Shown here one piece after another: positions 1 through 8,029 of a stretch of DNA of 64,000 nt (positions within the stretch are counted from its first letter, which is position 1; each line of letters begins with the position of its first letter). The stretch is from Ekhidna lutea (GTDB taxonomy: Bacteria > Bacteroidota > Bacteroidia > Cytophagales > Cyclobacteriaceae). The stretch covers positions 310,001 to 374,000 of the forward strand of contig NZ_FZPD01000005.1 of assembly GCF_900188325.1 (NCBI RefSeq), read 5' to 3'. The position numbers and the translations under genes are program-made. Under the pieces are notes generated by a model. It worked only from the letters and a program-made list of their open reading frames with translations. It did no database searches and was not told the origin of the DNA.

Positions 1-1022
1 TTAGGTTCATTGTACGTCACAGGATATCCTTCATCAATCCAGACTTCTACTTCGGCATTATTTGATTCACCCGTTTTCTGAGCTACTTCTCTAATTCGTG
101 AAAGGATTTGTGTGCGCATATCTTCATCCAGCGTACGGATGGTTCCAAGCATATACAGATCTTCAGGAATGATGTTGTATCGCACACCGCCATGTATTGC
201 CCCAATGGTTAAGACAGCAGGTGCCTCAGTAAGTTGCATGTTTCTGCTGATGATCGTTTGAAAGTTATTGATCATCTGTGCGGCAGTCACCACCGGATCT
301 ATTCCATCCCAGGGAGCTGAGCCATGTGCCTGCTTTCCTTTGATGTCTATACGCATTGAGTTTACTGCCGCCATGATTCCTTCCGGTCTCACTTTAAGCT
401 TTCCAACAGGTGTTTGAGCGTTGATATGTAAACCAAAAATGGCATCTACATCCGGATTTTTTAGTACGCCTTCTTTCACCATCAATTTGGCTCCACCTTC
501 TTCGCCCTTTGGAGCTCCTTCTTCAGCTGGCTGAAAGATGAACTTTACAGTCCCCGGAACTTCGTCTTTCATTTCCCACAGCATTTTAGCTACTCCTAAC
601 AGGATACTAATGTGTGTATCGTGTCCGCAGGCATGCATGACAGGAACCTGCTCGCCATTGTATTCGCCCATCTGCTTAGATGCCCATGGTAGTTCTACAC
701 GCTCTTTTACTGGTAGTCCATCAATATCTGCTCTAAGACCTACTACTGGCCCGGGCTTTCCACCTTCAAGGATAGCAACCACTCCGGTCTTTGCTACTCC
801 GGTTTGAGGTTCATAGCCAATTTCTTTTAAAATTTCTGTGATTCGTTCAGCAGTTTTAAACTCTCGGTTGCTGAGCTCGGCATTCTGATGAAACCAATGG
901 CGCCATTCAATAACTTCAGCTTCTGTTTGAGCTACCATCTCCTCAATTTGCTTATCAAAATTTTGAGCAAAGAGTGTTATAGAAAATACAACTGTAAATA
1001 AGGTTAGAAAGGTTTTTTTCAT
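1..1022 (-). CDS. M20D-family amidohydrolase, secreted (3' end outside window)
   Basis: The gene reads leftwards from ATG at 1022 and is still open at base 1, so about 340 residues are visible and the C-terminus is missing. It starts with a signal peptide (MKKTFLTLFTVVFSITLFAQ). Around residue 130 is the metal-binding motif HACGHDTH, whose Cys is typical of M20D enzymes (IAA-amino-acid, hippurate or N-acetyl-amino-acid hydrolases). EEGAPKGEEGG and GLHINAQTPVG follow as expected. It should cleave N-acyl amino acids with two metal ions in the periplasm or outside; the acyl group cannot be read from sequence. It is divergent from the TonB receptor gene, with 124 bp between the starts. Confidence 0.88.
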   Translation of the reverse strand, partial: MKKTFLTLFTVVFSITLFAQNFDKQIEEMVAQTEAEVIEWRHWFHQNAELSNREFKTAERITEILKEIGYEPQTGVAKTGVVAILEGGKPGPVVGLRADIDGLPVKERVELPWASKQMGEYNGEQVPVMHACGHDTHISILLGVAKMLWEMKDEVPGTVKFIFQPAEEGAPKGEEGGAKLMVKEGVLKNPDVDAIFGLHINAQTPVGKLKVRPEGIMAAVNSMRIDIKGKQAHGSAPWDGIDPVVTAAQMINNFQTIISRNMQLTEAPAVLTIGAIHGGVRYNIIPEDLYMLGTIRTLDEDMRTQILSRIREVAQKTGESNNAEVEVWIDEGYPVTYNEP

Positions 1023-1146
1023 AATAATTCTGGTTTTGGAAGCATAAGTTACAACTCATCCGGATATTTCTACAGTTCGGTCAGGATGATTGGTGTAGGC
1101 AATTGATCTGCGGGACTTTTGGATTGAATCTAAAAGTCAAAAACAA

Positions 1147-3294
1147 ATGCGAGCAATCATCCTACTACCTTTTCTTTTCATCTGTTCATCTCTTTTTGCC
1201 CAAACAACTATTTCAGGACGAGTTGCTGAAAAATCCGGAGAGCCTTTGCTTGGGGTTAATGTTTATATAAAAGGAACTTATGATGGAGCTACCACAGACA
1301 TCAATGGTAATTTTTCATTTACTACTTATGAGGAAGACAGCCTGATTCTTGTCGCTTCGTTCATTGGGTTTCATGAGATAAACCTCCCACTATCAAAGGA
1401 TAATGAGCCCTTGTTAATCAGGATGCGTGAGAAAGTGAGTGAGTTGAATGCTGTGGTGATTACCGCAGGCGCTTTCCATGCTTCAGAGGAGGGAAAGCGA
1501 GAAGTATTAAAGCCGCTTGATATAGTGACTACTGCGGGTGCTACTGCAGATGTTCCTGGTGCTTTGAATACTTTGCCAGGCACGCAAACAGTGGGAGAGA
1601 CCGGAAGATTATTTGTTAGGGGAGGTGATGGAAGAGAAACCAAGACCTTCATCGACGGGATGCTCGTGCACAATGAATACAGTCCATCCGCTCCTAATAC
1701 GCCTGGAAGAAGCCGCTTCTCACCATTCATGTTTAAAGGAATGAGCTTCTCAACGGGTGGCTATTCAGCAGAGTACGGGCAGGCACTTTCTTCTGCTTTG
1801 ATTCTCCAATCCAAAGATCTTGCAGAAAATGACCGAACAGATATCTCACTGATGTCGGTAGGTGCAGATGTATCGACAACTCAGGCGACCGAAAACAGCT
1901 CTTTTGCCGGAAAGGTACAGTACACCAACCTGACACCTTACTTTAAGTTAGTAGATCAGAATCTGAAGTGGGATAAAGCACCGGAAGAGTACAATTCGAA
2001 TCTGGCCTACCGAGTGAAAACCAGTGAGACCGGAATGCTGAAATTCTACTCGAATGCCAGCAGATCCGACATGGAATTGTATGAATCTGATATTGCCAAT
2101 CCTGAATTGGAATTGCCTGTAAAGGTTCAAAATGACTATGCGCATTTCAATGTGTCTTACCGTGAGCTTTTGGGAGAAAATTGGGGACTTAAGACGGGCG
2201 CTTCGTTTACTAAGAGTGATGATTTTGCTGCGTTAGATACTGAAAGTAGGGACCAGAATCTTACCGGGTTTCATGGTAAAGTAGTCGCCGACTATCAGTA
2301 TTCAGATCGATTGGGCATCCTTGGTGGCGTAGAACTAATCCGAAGAAATGTTGATCAGATATTGTCTGATGAGAGTGGTTCATTTGAGCAAGATTTTAAT
2401 GAGCAACTGGGAGCTAGCTTCTTAGAAGCGGAATGGTTTGCATCGTCTTCTTTGGGGTTCAAAGCAGGCCTTCGAGCAGAAAATAATAGCCTTACTTCAA
2501 AAAACACCTTAACTCCCCGACTTTCTGCAGCTTATAAGACAGGCGATAAGAGCCAGGTTTCATTGGCTTATGGTCAGTTTTACCAGGCACCACAAACACA
2601 AATCATATTAAGTCAACCGTCAGCAAGTTCTGAAAAAGCTACTCACTTTATTGCCAACTATCAATGGCTGAGTGAAGGTCAGAGTTTTCGGGTGGAGGCT
2701 TACGATAAACGATATGATAATCTGACACGCTACAGTCAGGTTTTTGATCCTTCCACCTATGCATTTGATGGCTATGGCTATGCAAGAGGATTGGACCTTT
2801 TTTGGAGAGATACCAAGACGTTTAAAAACACAGACTATTGGGTCAGCTATTCCTACCTGGATACCGAAAGAGCTTTTAAGGACTTTCCGGGTTCTTTCAC
2901 TCCAACATTTGCATCAACGCACAACTTTTCAGTGGTCGTGAAAAAGTTCATTGATGAGATCAAAAGTCAGGTTGGGTTGACTTACGCATTTGCAAGTGAA
3001 CGTACATATCATGATCCCAACACTGATCGATTCCTTTCAGGTCGTACGCCAGCATACCATGATCTTAGCTTTAATATTAGCTACCTGTATAGCAACCAGG
3101 TGATCGTTCATGCCATGGTCAACAATGTGCTGGGGATTAACAATATCTATGGGTATGAATTTGCAGACACTGCAGATACAAACGGTGTATACGCTGGTAG
3201 AGCAATCACACCAGCAGCCAGGAGGTTCATATTTCTGGGTGTGTTTATCACACTCTCCAAAAACAAAGGCATTAACCAATTACCAAATCTTTAA
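1147..3294 (+). CDS. TonB-dependent outer-membrane receptor with carboxypeptidase-regulatory-like domain
   Basis: The 715-residue protein has a signal peptide (residues 1-18), then a CarboxypepD_reg-like beta domain (about 20-100; GEPLLGVNVYIKGTYDGATT), a plug domain (about 120-225, with RLFVRGGDGRETKTFIDGM) and a long beta-barrel region. At 715 residues it is compact for the class. The barrel continues to about residue 705, but the usual terminal aromatic residue is replaced by a polar tail (KNKGINQLPNL). It should import a ligand across the outer membrane using TonB energy; no SusD partner is adjacent, so the substrate is unknown. The next gene, a small TPR-like exported protein, follows after 22 bp and is probably co-transcribed. 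Confidence 0.9.
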   Translation: MRAIILLPFLFICSSLFAQTTISGRVAEKSGEPLLGVNVYIKGTYDGATTDINGNFSFTTYEEDSLILVASFIGFHEINLPLSKDNEPLLIRMREKVSELNAVVITAGAFHASEEGKREVLKPLDIVTTAGATADVPGALNTLPGTQTVGETGRLFVRGGDGRETKTFIDGMLVHNEYSPSAPNTPGRSRFSPFMFKGMSFSTGGYSAEYGQALSSALILQSKDLAENDRTDISLMSVGADVSTTQATENSSFAGKVQYTNLTPYFKLVDQNLKWDKAPEEYNSNLAYRVKTSETGMLKFYSNASRSDMELYESDIANPELELPVKVQNDYAHFNVSYRELLGENWGLKTGASFTKSDDFAALDTESRDQNLTGFHGKVVADYQYSDRLGILGGVELIRRNVDQILSDESGSFEQDFNEQLGASFLEAEWFASSSLGFKAGLRAENNSLTSKNTLTPRLSAAYKTGDKSQVSLAYGQFYQAPQTQIILSQPSASSEKATHFIANYQWLSEGQSFRVEAYDKRYDNLTRYSQVFDPSTYAFDGYGYARGLDLFWRDTKTFKNTDYWVSYSYLDTERAFKDFPGSFTPTFASTHNFSVVVKKFIDEIKSQVGLTYAFASERTYHDPNTDRFLSGRTPAYHDLSFNISYLYSNQVIVHAMVNNVLGINNIYGYEFADTADTNGVYAGRAITPAARRFIFLGVFITLSKNKGINQLPNL

Positions 3295-3316
3295 ATCAAT
3301 TAAACACTTATCAATT

Positions 3317-3970
3317 ATGAGAAAGAATCTATTCATACTATTTACAGCGCTATGTTCAATCACGGTGCTTGCCAATGGACAGTTTGAGAAAGCCATGGGA
3401 AAAAATATTCCGGCCATGTTTACTGCCGAAACACCTGAAGCCTTGCAAGGAGTGATCAACCAGCTCAACCGAATTGGTGAAGCGGAAACTAACAGGTGGG
3501 AGCCGTACTATTATATCGCATTTGGTTATATCCGTATGAGTGATATGCATGAAAATGGTGAGGAAAAAGACAGGTTCCTTGATTTAGCGCTGGAGGCAGT
3601 AGAAAAGGCAGAGAACATTAAGCCGAATGATTCAGAGCTGGAAGCTATGAGAGGTTATGTACACATGATGCGGTTGGTCGTAGATCCTGCAACTCGAGGC
3701 ATGAAATATTCAGGTATGGCATTCGCTTCTTTTCAGAAGGCCGTTCAACTGGATCCGACAAACCCAAGAGCACACTACTTATTGGGTAGAATGCAGTATG
3801 GTACTGCTCAGTTTATGGGCGCGGGTGACGGAGGAGCTTGTGAAAGCTTTGCCAATGCAAAAGCGCTATTTGCTGAGGAAGAAAATGCTGACAATCCTTT
3901 AGCGCCGACATGGGGAAATGAAACCAACAATGAGGTCATCAGCATGATATGTGAAAAAGGAGGGGAGTAA
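3317..3970 (+). CDS. Exported TPR-like protein
   Basis: I place the start at ATG 3317, because the encoded 217-residue protein then begins with a clean signal peptide (MRKNLFILFTALCSITVLANG). The body carries tetratricopeptide-like helices, for example FASFQKAVQLDPTNPRAHYLLGRM near residue 140 and LALEAVEKAENIKPNDSELEA near residue 85. TPR folds bind other proteins. With the receptor gene 22 bp upstream, a periplasmic accessory role to that receptor is possible, but this is inference. A strong hairpin follows the stop codon. Confidence 0.75.
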   Translation: MRKNLFILFTALCSITVLANGQFEKAMGKNIPAMFTAETPEALQGVINQLNRIGEAETNRWEPYYYIAFGYIRMSDMHENGEEKDRFLDLALEAVEKAENIKPNDSELEAMRGYVHMMRLVVDPATRGMKYSGMAFASFQKAVQLDPTNPRAHYLLGRMQYGTAQFMGAGDGGACESFANAKALFAEEENADNPLAPTWGNETNNEVISMICEKGGE

Positions 3971-3978
3971 GAAATAAA

Positions 3979-4009
3979 GCAGTCTCAAAAGGGTTTCTTT
4001 TGAGACTGC
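3979..4009. terminator. Bidirectional hairpin terminator
   Basis: Perfect 12-bp inverted repeat (arms 3979-3990 and 3998-4009, core AGTCTCAAAA) with a 7-nt loop. It lies between the convergent TPR-like gene (stop 3970) and cytochrome c gene (stop 4017). The A-run and T-run within the stem suit termination from both sides. Confidence 0.75.
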
Positions 4010-4016
4010 ATTCTAT

Positions 4017-4976
4017 TTAATTGTAAATGGATCGCTCTACTTTATTATTGATGGCAGGAATGGTCATCAGGTAATCATAGATAGCTCCCACTTCATATTC
4101 TGTGAGTTGGATGTAGGGCATCATGGGATAAGTAAGGGCTTGTTCTCCCTCTTTCTGTCCAAACCTCACAGCCTGAATAAACTTTTCTTTGGACCAACTT
4201 CCAATTCCGGTTTCCTGATCGGGAGTTAGGTTTGGCGTAACCTTCACCCTTCCTTCCATATCCAGTGTTGGATTTCCACCCGCAAAATACCCCGTACTTA
4301 GCGGAGGATCCAGATAATTATTGCTCTTGAAATCAGCAGAATGACATGAGTAGCAGTCCAGATTATGAGCCAGGTACTTGCCAAGCTCAATCGTATTTGC
4401 TGTGTCTGGTAAAGGAATAGTCTCCTCAGGCATAGGAAATGGCTTAAATGCCACCTTACATAATATTTTGGTTAGAAGGGATGGTTTTGGAGGTATATCG
4501 GCTTTTTGTTCAGCTTGTACCATCCGATCATCCGATCGAAGAAATGCGATAATCGCATTGATGTCCTCATCAGCCATATGAGGTAACTTAGCCATATAGG
4601 GAGGCGCATATTGGCCATCTCTCTTTATACCGGTTCGGAGCAAATAAACCAGTTCCCCGTCCGTCCAGGTGCCAATACCATAGGTTTCATCCTGCGTAAT
4701 ATTTTGTGAGAAAATCTCTCCAAATTCAGCCGGGACATCTTTCATTCGCTTACCTGTAAGCTTTCTGGTGGACATGTCCATGTGACAATTGGCGCATAGC
4801 ATCTGTGAAAGCTTTTTCCCTCTGGCTATTGCCTCGGGACTACTTTTGTGTTCAAATGCGATGGTTTCTACTTCGTACGAAGGAATGTCGCTTGAGTTGA
4901 TGACCACTAGAGTCACGATCAGAATTACCACAATAGCGGCCAATCCCAACCCCAGGATTTTTAATACTTTTTTCAT
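4017..4976 (-). CDS. Membrane-anchored dihaem cytochrome c
   Basis: The 319-residue protein has an N-terminal membrane anchor (about residues 7-27) and two c-type haem sites: LCANCHMD near residue 60 and CYSCHSADF near residue 208. Conserved segments such as IIAFLRSDDRMV and TPNLTPDQETGIGSW are typical of the two-domain cytochromes found beside alcohol or aldehyde dehydrogenases. It should carry electrons in the periplasm. No dehydrogenase is adjacent, so its donor is unknown. It is transcribed away from the sigma-factor operon on the same strand, separated by 67 bp. Confidence 0.85.
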   Translation of the reverse strand: MKKVLKILGLGLAAIVVILIVTLVVINSSDIPSYEVETIAFEHKSSPEAIARGKKLSQMLCANCHMDMSTRKLTGKRMKDVPAEFGEIFSQNITQDETYGIGTWTDGELVYLLRTGIKRDGQYAPPYMAKLPHMADEDINAIIAFLRSDDRMVQAEQKADIPPKPSLLTKILCKVAFKPFPMPEETIPLPDTANTIELGKYLAHNLDCYSCHSADFKSNNYLDPPLSTGYFAGGNPTLDMEGRVKVTPNLTPDQETGIGSWSKEKFIQAVRFGQKEGEQALTYPMMPYIQLTEYEVGAIYDYLMTIPAINNKVERSIYN

Positions 4977-5043
4977 GGTGATAGGTTAGATAATAAGTGA
5001 TTTTAGTAAATTAAATTAATGATTTTCTTCAAATAATCAATTG

Positions 5044-5637
5044 CTACCCATTAGCAATTTCCTCATTTAAGCCCTTCCATTCATTTAAAAGCCTCATTTC
5101 ATCTTTAATTCCCTTGCGGATAGAAAAGCCGAAAATAGCTGCCGCCAACAGGTATGACAGATCCATAATCACCACCTGTGTTGTAGTAAAATAGGTTGAA
5201 AATTCCGGTGTGAGAATATAAAACCCAATCGTATACGCAACCAATATGGAAATTGTGACCGGCCCATGTATACGCTTACGATACGCATAGAATTTTAAAA
5301 ATTTTTCATTGGAAACGGCTGTCGAATCACTGATTTCCAACTTGGTGGACCGATAGGTGCTATAGCACTCGATCAAAATGCGGAGGAGTAACCCACCCGT
5401 CATCAGTGCGATACCAATATGGCTCAATATTTCTTGAAGTGGTGCCACATAAATAAAGAAAGCAGATATGCCTATTAGCGTAATCGTCAGAATGGCAATG
5501 TTTCCAATGTGCATATTTACCGCACCCTTCTTTTTCTTTTTCGAGAGGTTGATTACCTCTTCAGCGGATGGATGTTTGGGATTGCCCCCTTTTGCATCGC
5601 TCCATTTATTTTTTAAGTCATCTAGTAAATCACTCAT
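5044..5637 (-). CDS. Four-helix membrane protein coupled to an ECF sigma factor
   Basis: Protein of 197 residues with a charged cytosolic N-terminus (a Lys run at about 34-38), then four predicted membrane segments (about 46-68, 72-90, 125-145, 152-172) and a polar tail. Its start overlaps the end of the sigma-factor gene by 4 bp (5634-5637), so the two are translationally coupled. Genes in this position often encode anti-sigma factors, but no HxxxCxxC zinc motif or other anti-sigma signature is visible. I do not recognise the family; an anti-sigma or membrane-sensor role is inference from position. Confidence 0.7.
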   Translation of the reverse strand: MSDLLDDLKNKWSDAKGGNPKHPSAEEVINLSKKKKKGAVNMHIGNIAILTITLIGISAFFIYVAPLQEILSHIGIALMTGGLLLRILIECYSTYRSTKLEISDSTAVSNEKFLKFYAYRKRIHGPVTISILVAYTIGFYILTPEFSTYFTTTQVVIMDLSYLLAAAIFGFSIRKGIKDEMRLLNEWKGLNEEIANG

Positions 5638-6113
5638 ACTAATATTTTTTTAAGGCTTTTTTTAATTCGGTGAATTTTTACACGAAGATTTCCTTCGCTG
5701 ATACCCACCACTTCTGCTATCTCACCATACTCGAGCTCATCCAGCACCATCATAATGATTAGTCTGTCCACCTCACCCAATTGACCGATGGCATGATAGA
5801 GGGCTTGATGTTCTTGTTCGGTATCAGTTGAATCATCAGGCAGTTGTGTGTACTCATCAATAGAAGCCTGGTTTTTAAGTTTATTGTCTCGGATATACTT
5901 CAGGCAGGTATTCACAGTGATCCGATAGATCCAGGTTTTATAGCTGGAAGCTCCCTTGAACTTATCAAGAGCCCTCCAGGTATTGATGAATGTCTCTTGA
6001 GAAAGATCCTGAGCTAATGCTTTGTTTCCCTTCATAAAACCCAGGCACATCTGATTGACCATAGGATAGTAATCAGCGTGCAGGGTTTCAAATAACTCGG
6101 TGTTATTGGGCAT
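5634..6113 (-). CDS. ECF-type RNA polymerase sigma factor
   Basis: A 159-residue sigma-70 family protein. Region 2 is at about residues 10-75 (DLSQETFINTWRALDKFKG, YKTWIYRITVNTCLKYIRD) and region 4 at about 105-158 (LEYGEIAEVVGISEGNLRVKIHR). It lacks regions 1 and 3, so it is an extracytoplasmic-function sigma factor. Its start lies 11 bp inside the preceding hydrolase gene and its end overlaps the following membrane-protein gene by 4 bp. This layout suggests an operon in which the membrane protein controls the sigma factor. Its target promoters cannot be read from this window. Confidence 0.92.
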   Translation of the reverse strand: MPNNTELFETLHADYYPMVNQMCLGFMKGNKALAQDLSQETFINTWRALDKFKGASSYKTWIYRITVNTCLKYIRDNKLKNQASIDEYTQLPDDSTDTEQEHQALYHAIGQLGEVDRLIIMMVLDELEYGEIAEVVGISEGNLRVKIHRIKKSLKKILV

Positions 6114-6945
6114 TTTTTGCTAAATAGTTATTGATTTGTGAGTATAGCCACTCCGGCTGATCAAACATGATAAAGTGTTTGCTGTTGTCGGCCAATGAGA
6201 TTGTTTTATTAGACAGGTTTTCATACTGCTTTTCAAACGTTTGCTGAGACATCTCCCGCGTTGGAAATGTGGCACCAAGAATCAATGTGTGGGTTTGAAT
6301 GTTTTCCAATGCAGGGCGAAGGTCCAGCTTCAACAAATCTGTGTATCCGTAAACATAGGTCTTACGATCCGCTTCCATTGACCATCCAGCAATCATTTCG
6401 ACCTTATCTTCCTGATTGGTCATATTTCTGGCCATCATTAATGCCGTATTTTTAAATGCATCGTCGGACATCCCAAGCATCTGATTGTTGTATGGGCTGT
6501 CGTATTGAAGAGTGGAAGCAGGTACTCCCGGCATCATTAGTTCGCGCATGCAGGGGATCGCATCCACCAGAATCAAACCTGTGACATTATCCCCTAATGC
6601 TGCTGCCAAATCTGTTGCCAGATTTCCACCCATGCTGTGACCAACTACTGTCAGATTGGTAAGCTCTTCTTCTTTTACGTACGCAATCAAATGATCTTTG
6701 ATCGGAGCATACCATGGTGTTCCAATGGAAGCTAATCCATTAAAACCGGCATACGAAACAGTGTGTGATTCAAAAGTGCCATTCAAATGCTCGATGGTTT
6801 CATTCCAGACAGATCCCGGAGTGGTGAAGCCTGGTAAAAAGAGAATTGGATTTCCCTCACCGCTTTTTTCTACCTGAATGGGTGCCTGGCTAAATGCAAA
6901 CTGTACAATGAGGAGAGCGCTGAGTAAGATTACTATTTTTTTCAT
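6103..6945 (-). CDS. Exported alpha/beta hydrolase
   Basis: I chose ATG at 6945 because it gives a signal peptide (MKKIVILLSALLIVQFAFSQ); an ATG 24 bp upstream is in frame but spoils it. The 280-residue product has the oxyanion segment ILFLPGFTTPGSVW near 35, the nucleophile elbow VVGHSMGGN near 105, and a C-terminal DNSKHFIMFDQPEW supplying the catalytic His. It is a periplasmic or secreted esterase/lipase-like enzyme of unknown substrate. The gene overlaps the ECF sigma gene by 11 bp, an unusual partner for a sigma factor. Confidence 0.85.
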   Translation of the reverse strand: MKKIVILLSALLIVQFAFSQAPIQVEKSGEGNPILFLPGFTTPGSVWNETIEHLNGTFESHTVSYAGFNGLASIGTPWYAPIKDHLIAYVKEEELTNLTVVGHSMGGNLATDLAAALGDNVTGLILVDAIPCMRELMMPGVPASTLQYDSPYNNQMLGMSDDAFKNTALMMARNMTNQEDKVEMIAGWSMEADRKTYVYGYTDLLKLDLRPALENIQTHTLILGATFPTREMSQQTFEKQYENLSNKTISLADNSKHFIMFDQPEWLYSQINNYLAKNAQ

Positions 6946-7019
6946 ATCTGTTTTGTTTTCAATTTCCACTTTGAACCCAAAGACCGGAGATTGTTACAGC
7001 ATCATAAAAAAAAGTTTGT

Positions 7020-7829
7020 TTACTGATTTTCCTTTAGTGACGTTACTTCTTTTTGAAGCTTGTCCAACTTTTGATTTAGCACCTTGTGTTGAGCAGCCAT
7101 AAATTGCTTCATCTGTTCTTCCTCTTCATGCATTCCTTTTAAAGCAAGCTGGTTCATGGTGTTGACCACAATAGCGATGAATACATTGAGCGTGGTGTAG
7201 GTAGCGATGAGAATGAAAGTAACGAAGTAGACAGCAGAATAGGGGACACCATCCATAATCGGACGAGCGATGGCCGATGACCAGCTTTCCAACGTCATAA
7301 TCTGGAAGAGTGTAAAAAACGCCTTATGAAGTGATCCAAAATACTCCGGGTACAAAGGAGCAAAGAGGTTGTAACCAACTACTGCATAGATGTAATAAAC
7401 AATGGTGAGTAATACTACAATCCATCCAATGCTTGGGAGTGAGTGAAGAAGCGACTCTATAATCAGGCGAAGTTTTGGTAGACTCTTGAGTAAGCGTAGC
7501 GTCCGAATGATTCTTAAGGCACGAAAGATGGAGAACGATCCTGCTGCCGGCAGGATGGAAATTCCAATGACGAAGAAGTCAAAAACATCCCAACCATTCG
7601 TGAAAAACTTCCTGCGAAAGATGAATATTTTCAGCGCGATCTCGATGGTGAAACACACCAAAATCACCATATCGAAGGTGTCGATGATAGGCTCATACTC
7701 TTTCATCATCTCCGGGTAGGTTTCCAACCCGATTAGAATGGAATTGAGGATAATGATAAAGGTGATGAAATTCTGAAAACGAGGCGATTCCAGAAAATTC
7801 TTGAGAATATGCTCAACGAATTTGATCAT
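7020..7829 (-). CDS. Bacterial voltage-gated sodium channel (NaChBac/BacNav type)
   Basis: This 269-residue protein has six membrane helices of one channel repeat. S4 (about residues 90-115) carries Arg at three-residue spacing (FRALRIIRTLRLLKSLP). The pore has the selectivity-filter motif TLESWSS, matching the TLESW sequence of characterised BacNav sodium channels. A C-terminal coiled coil (about 235-269) should help tetramerisation. The earlier in-frame GTG at 7856 sits at the predicted transcription start, so I prefer ATG at 7829. It conducts Na+ on depolarisation, which suits a marine lifestyle with sodium motility or signalling (inference). Confidence 0.92.
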   Translation of the reverse strand: MIKFVEHILKNFLESPRFQNFITFIIILNSILIGLETYPEMMKEYEPIIDTFDMVILVCFTIEIALKIFIFRRKFFTNGWDVFDFFVIGISILPAAGSFSIFRALRIIRTLRLLKSLPKLRLIIESLLHSLPSIGWIVVLLTIVYYIYAVVGYNLFAPLYPEYFGSLHKAFFTLFQIMTLESWSSAIARPIMDGVPYSAVYFVTFILIATYTTLNVFIAIVVNTMNQLALKGMHEEEEQMKQFMAAQHKVLNQKLDKLQKEVTSLKENQ

Positions 7830-7858
7830 GTGGCTTTGTGACGGTGGTAAAGTCACAC

Positions 7859-7888
7859 GAAAGATACATCCATTTGAGGAATACCAAA
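7859..7888 (-). promoter_or_regulatory. Predicted promoter of the sodium channel gene
   Basis: Read on the minus strand: TTTG (7888-7885), an 18-nt spacer, then TATCTTTC (7866-7859), a 7/8 match to the Bacteroidota -7 element TAnnTTTG. The expected RNA start near 7852 leaves a short leader before ATG 7829. Confidence 0.5.
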
Positions 7889-7936
7889 CTGTTTTTTATT
7901 TGGGTGGAGGAGGGGTGAAGGCCTTTGTTTAGTCAT

Positions 7937-7977
7937 CCTCGTTGCAAACGAGGACGAGTATCTTATATACGTCCTCG
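7937..7977. repeat. REP-like alternating hairpins
   Basis: CCTCGTT (7937-7943) pairs with AACGAGG (7947-7953) around a 3-nt loop. The same CGAGGACG (7949-7956) also pairs with CGTCCTCG (7970-7977). The two hairpins share one strand, so they are mutually exclusive. It lies downstream of the FG-GAP gene (stop 8030) and upstream of the channel promoter. It resembles short palindromic repeats scattered between genes; copy number was not checked. Confidence 0.5.
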
Positions 7978-8029
7978 CTTGTGACGTCATTAAGGATATT
8001 GATGGTGATTTCTACACCTTATTAAGTAG

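Noticed and set aside
7830-7856. GTG start of the sodium channel
   Set aside because: It coincides with the predicted transcription start; ATG 7829 gives the normal N-terminus.
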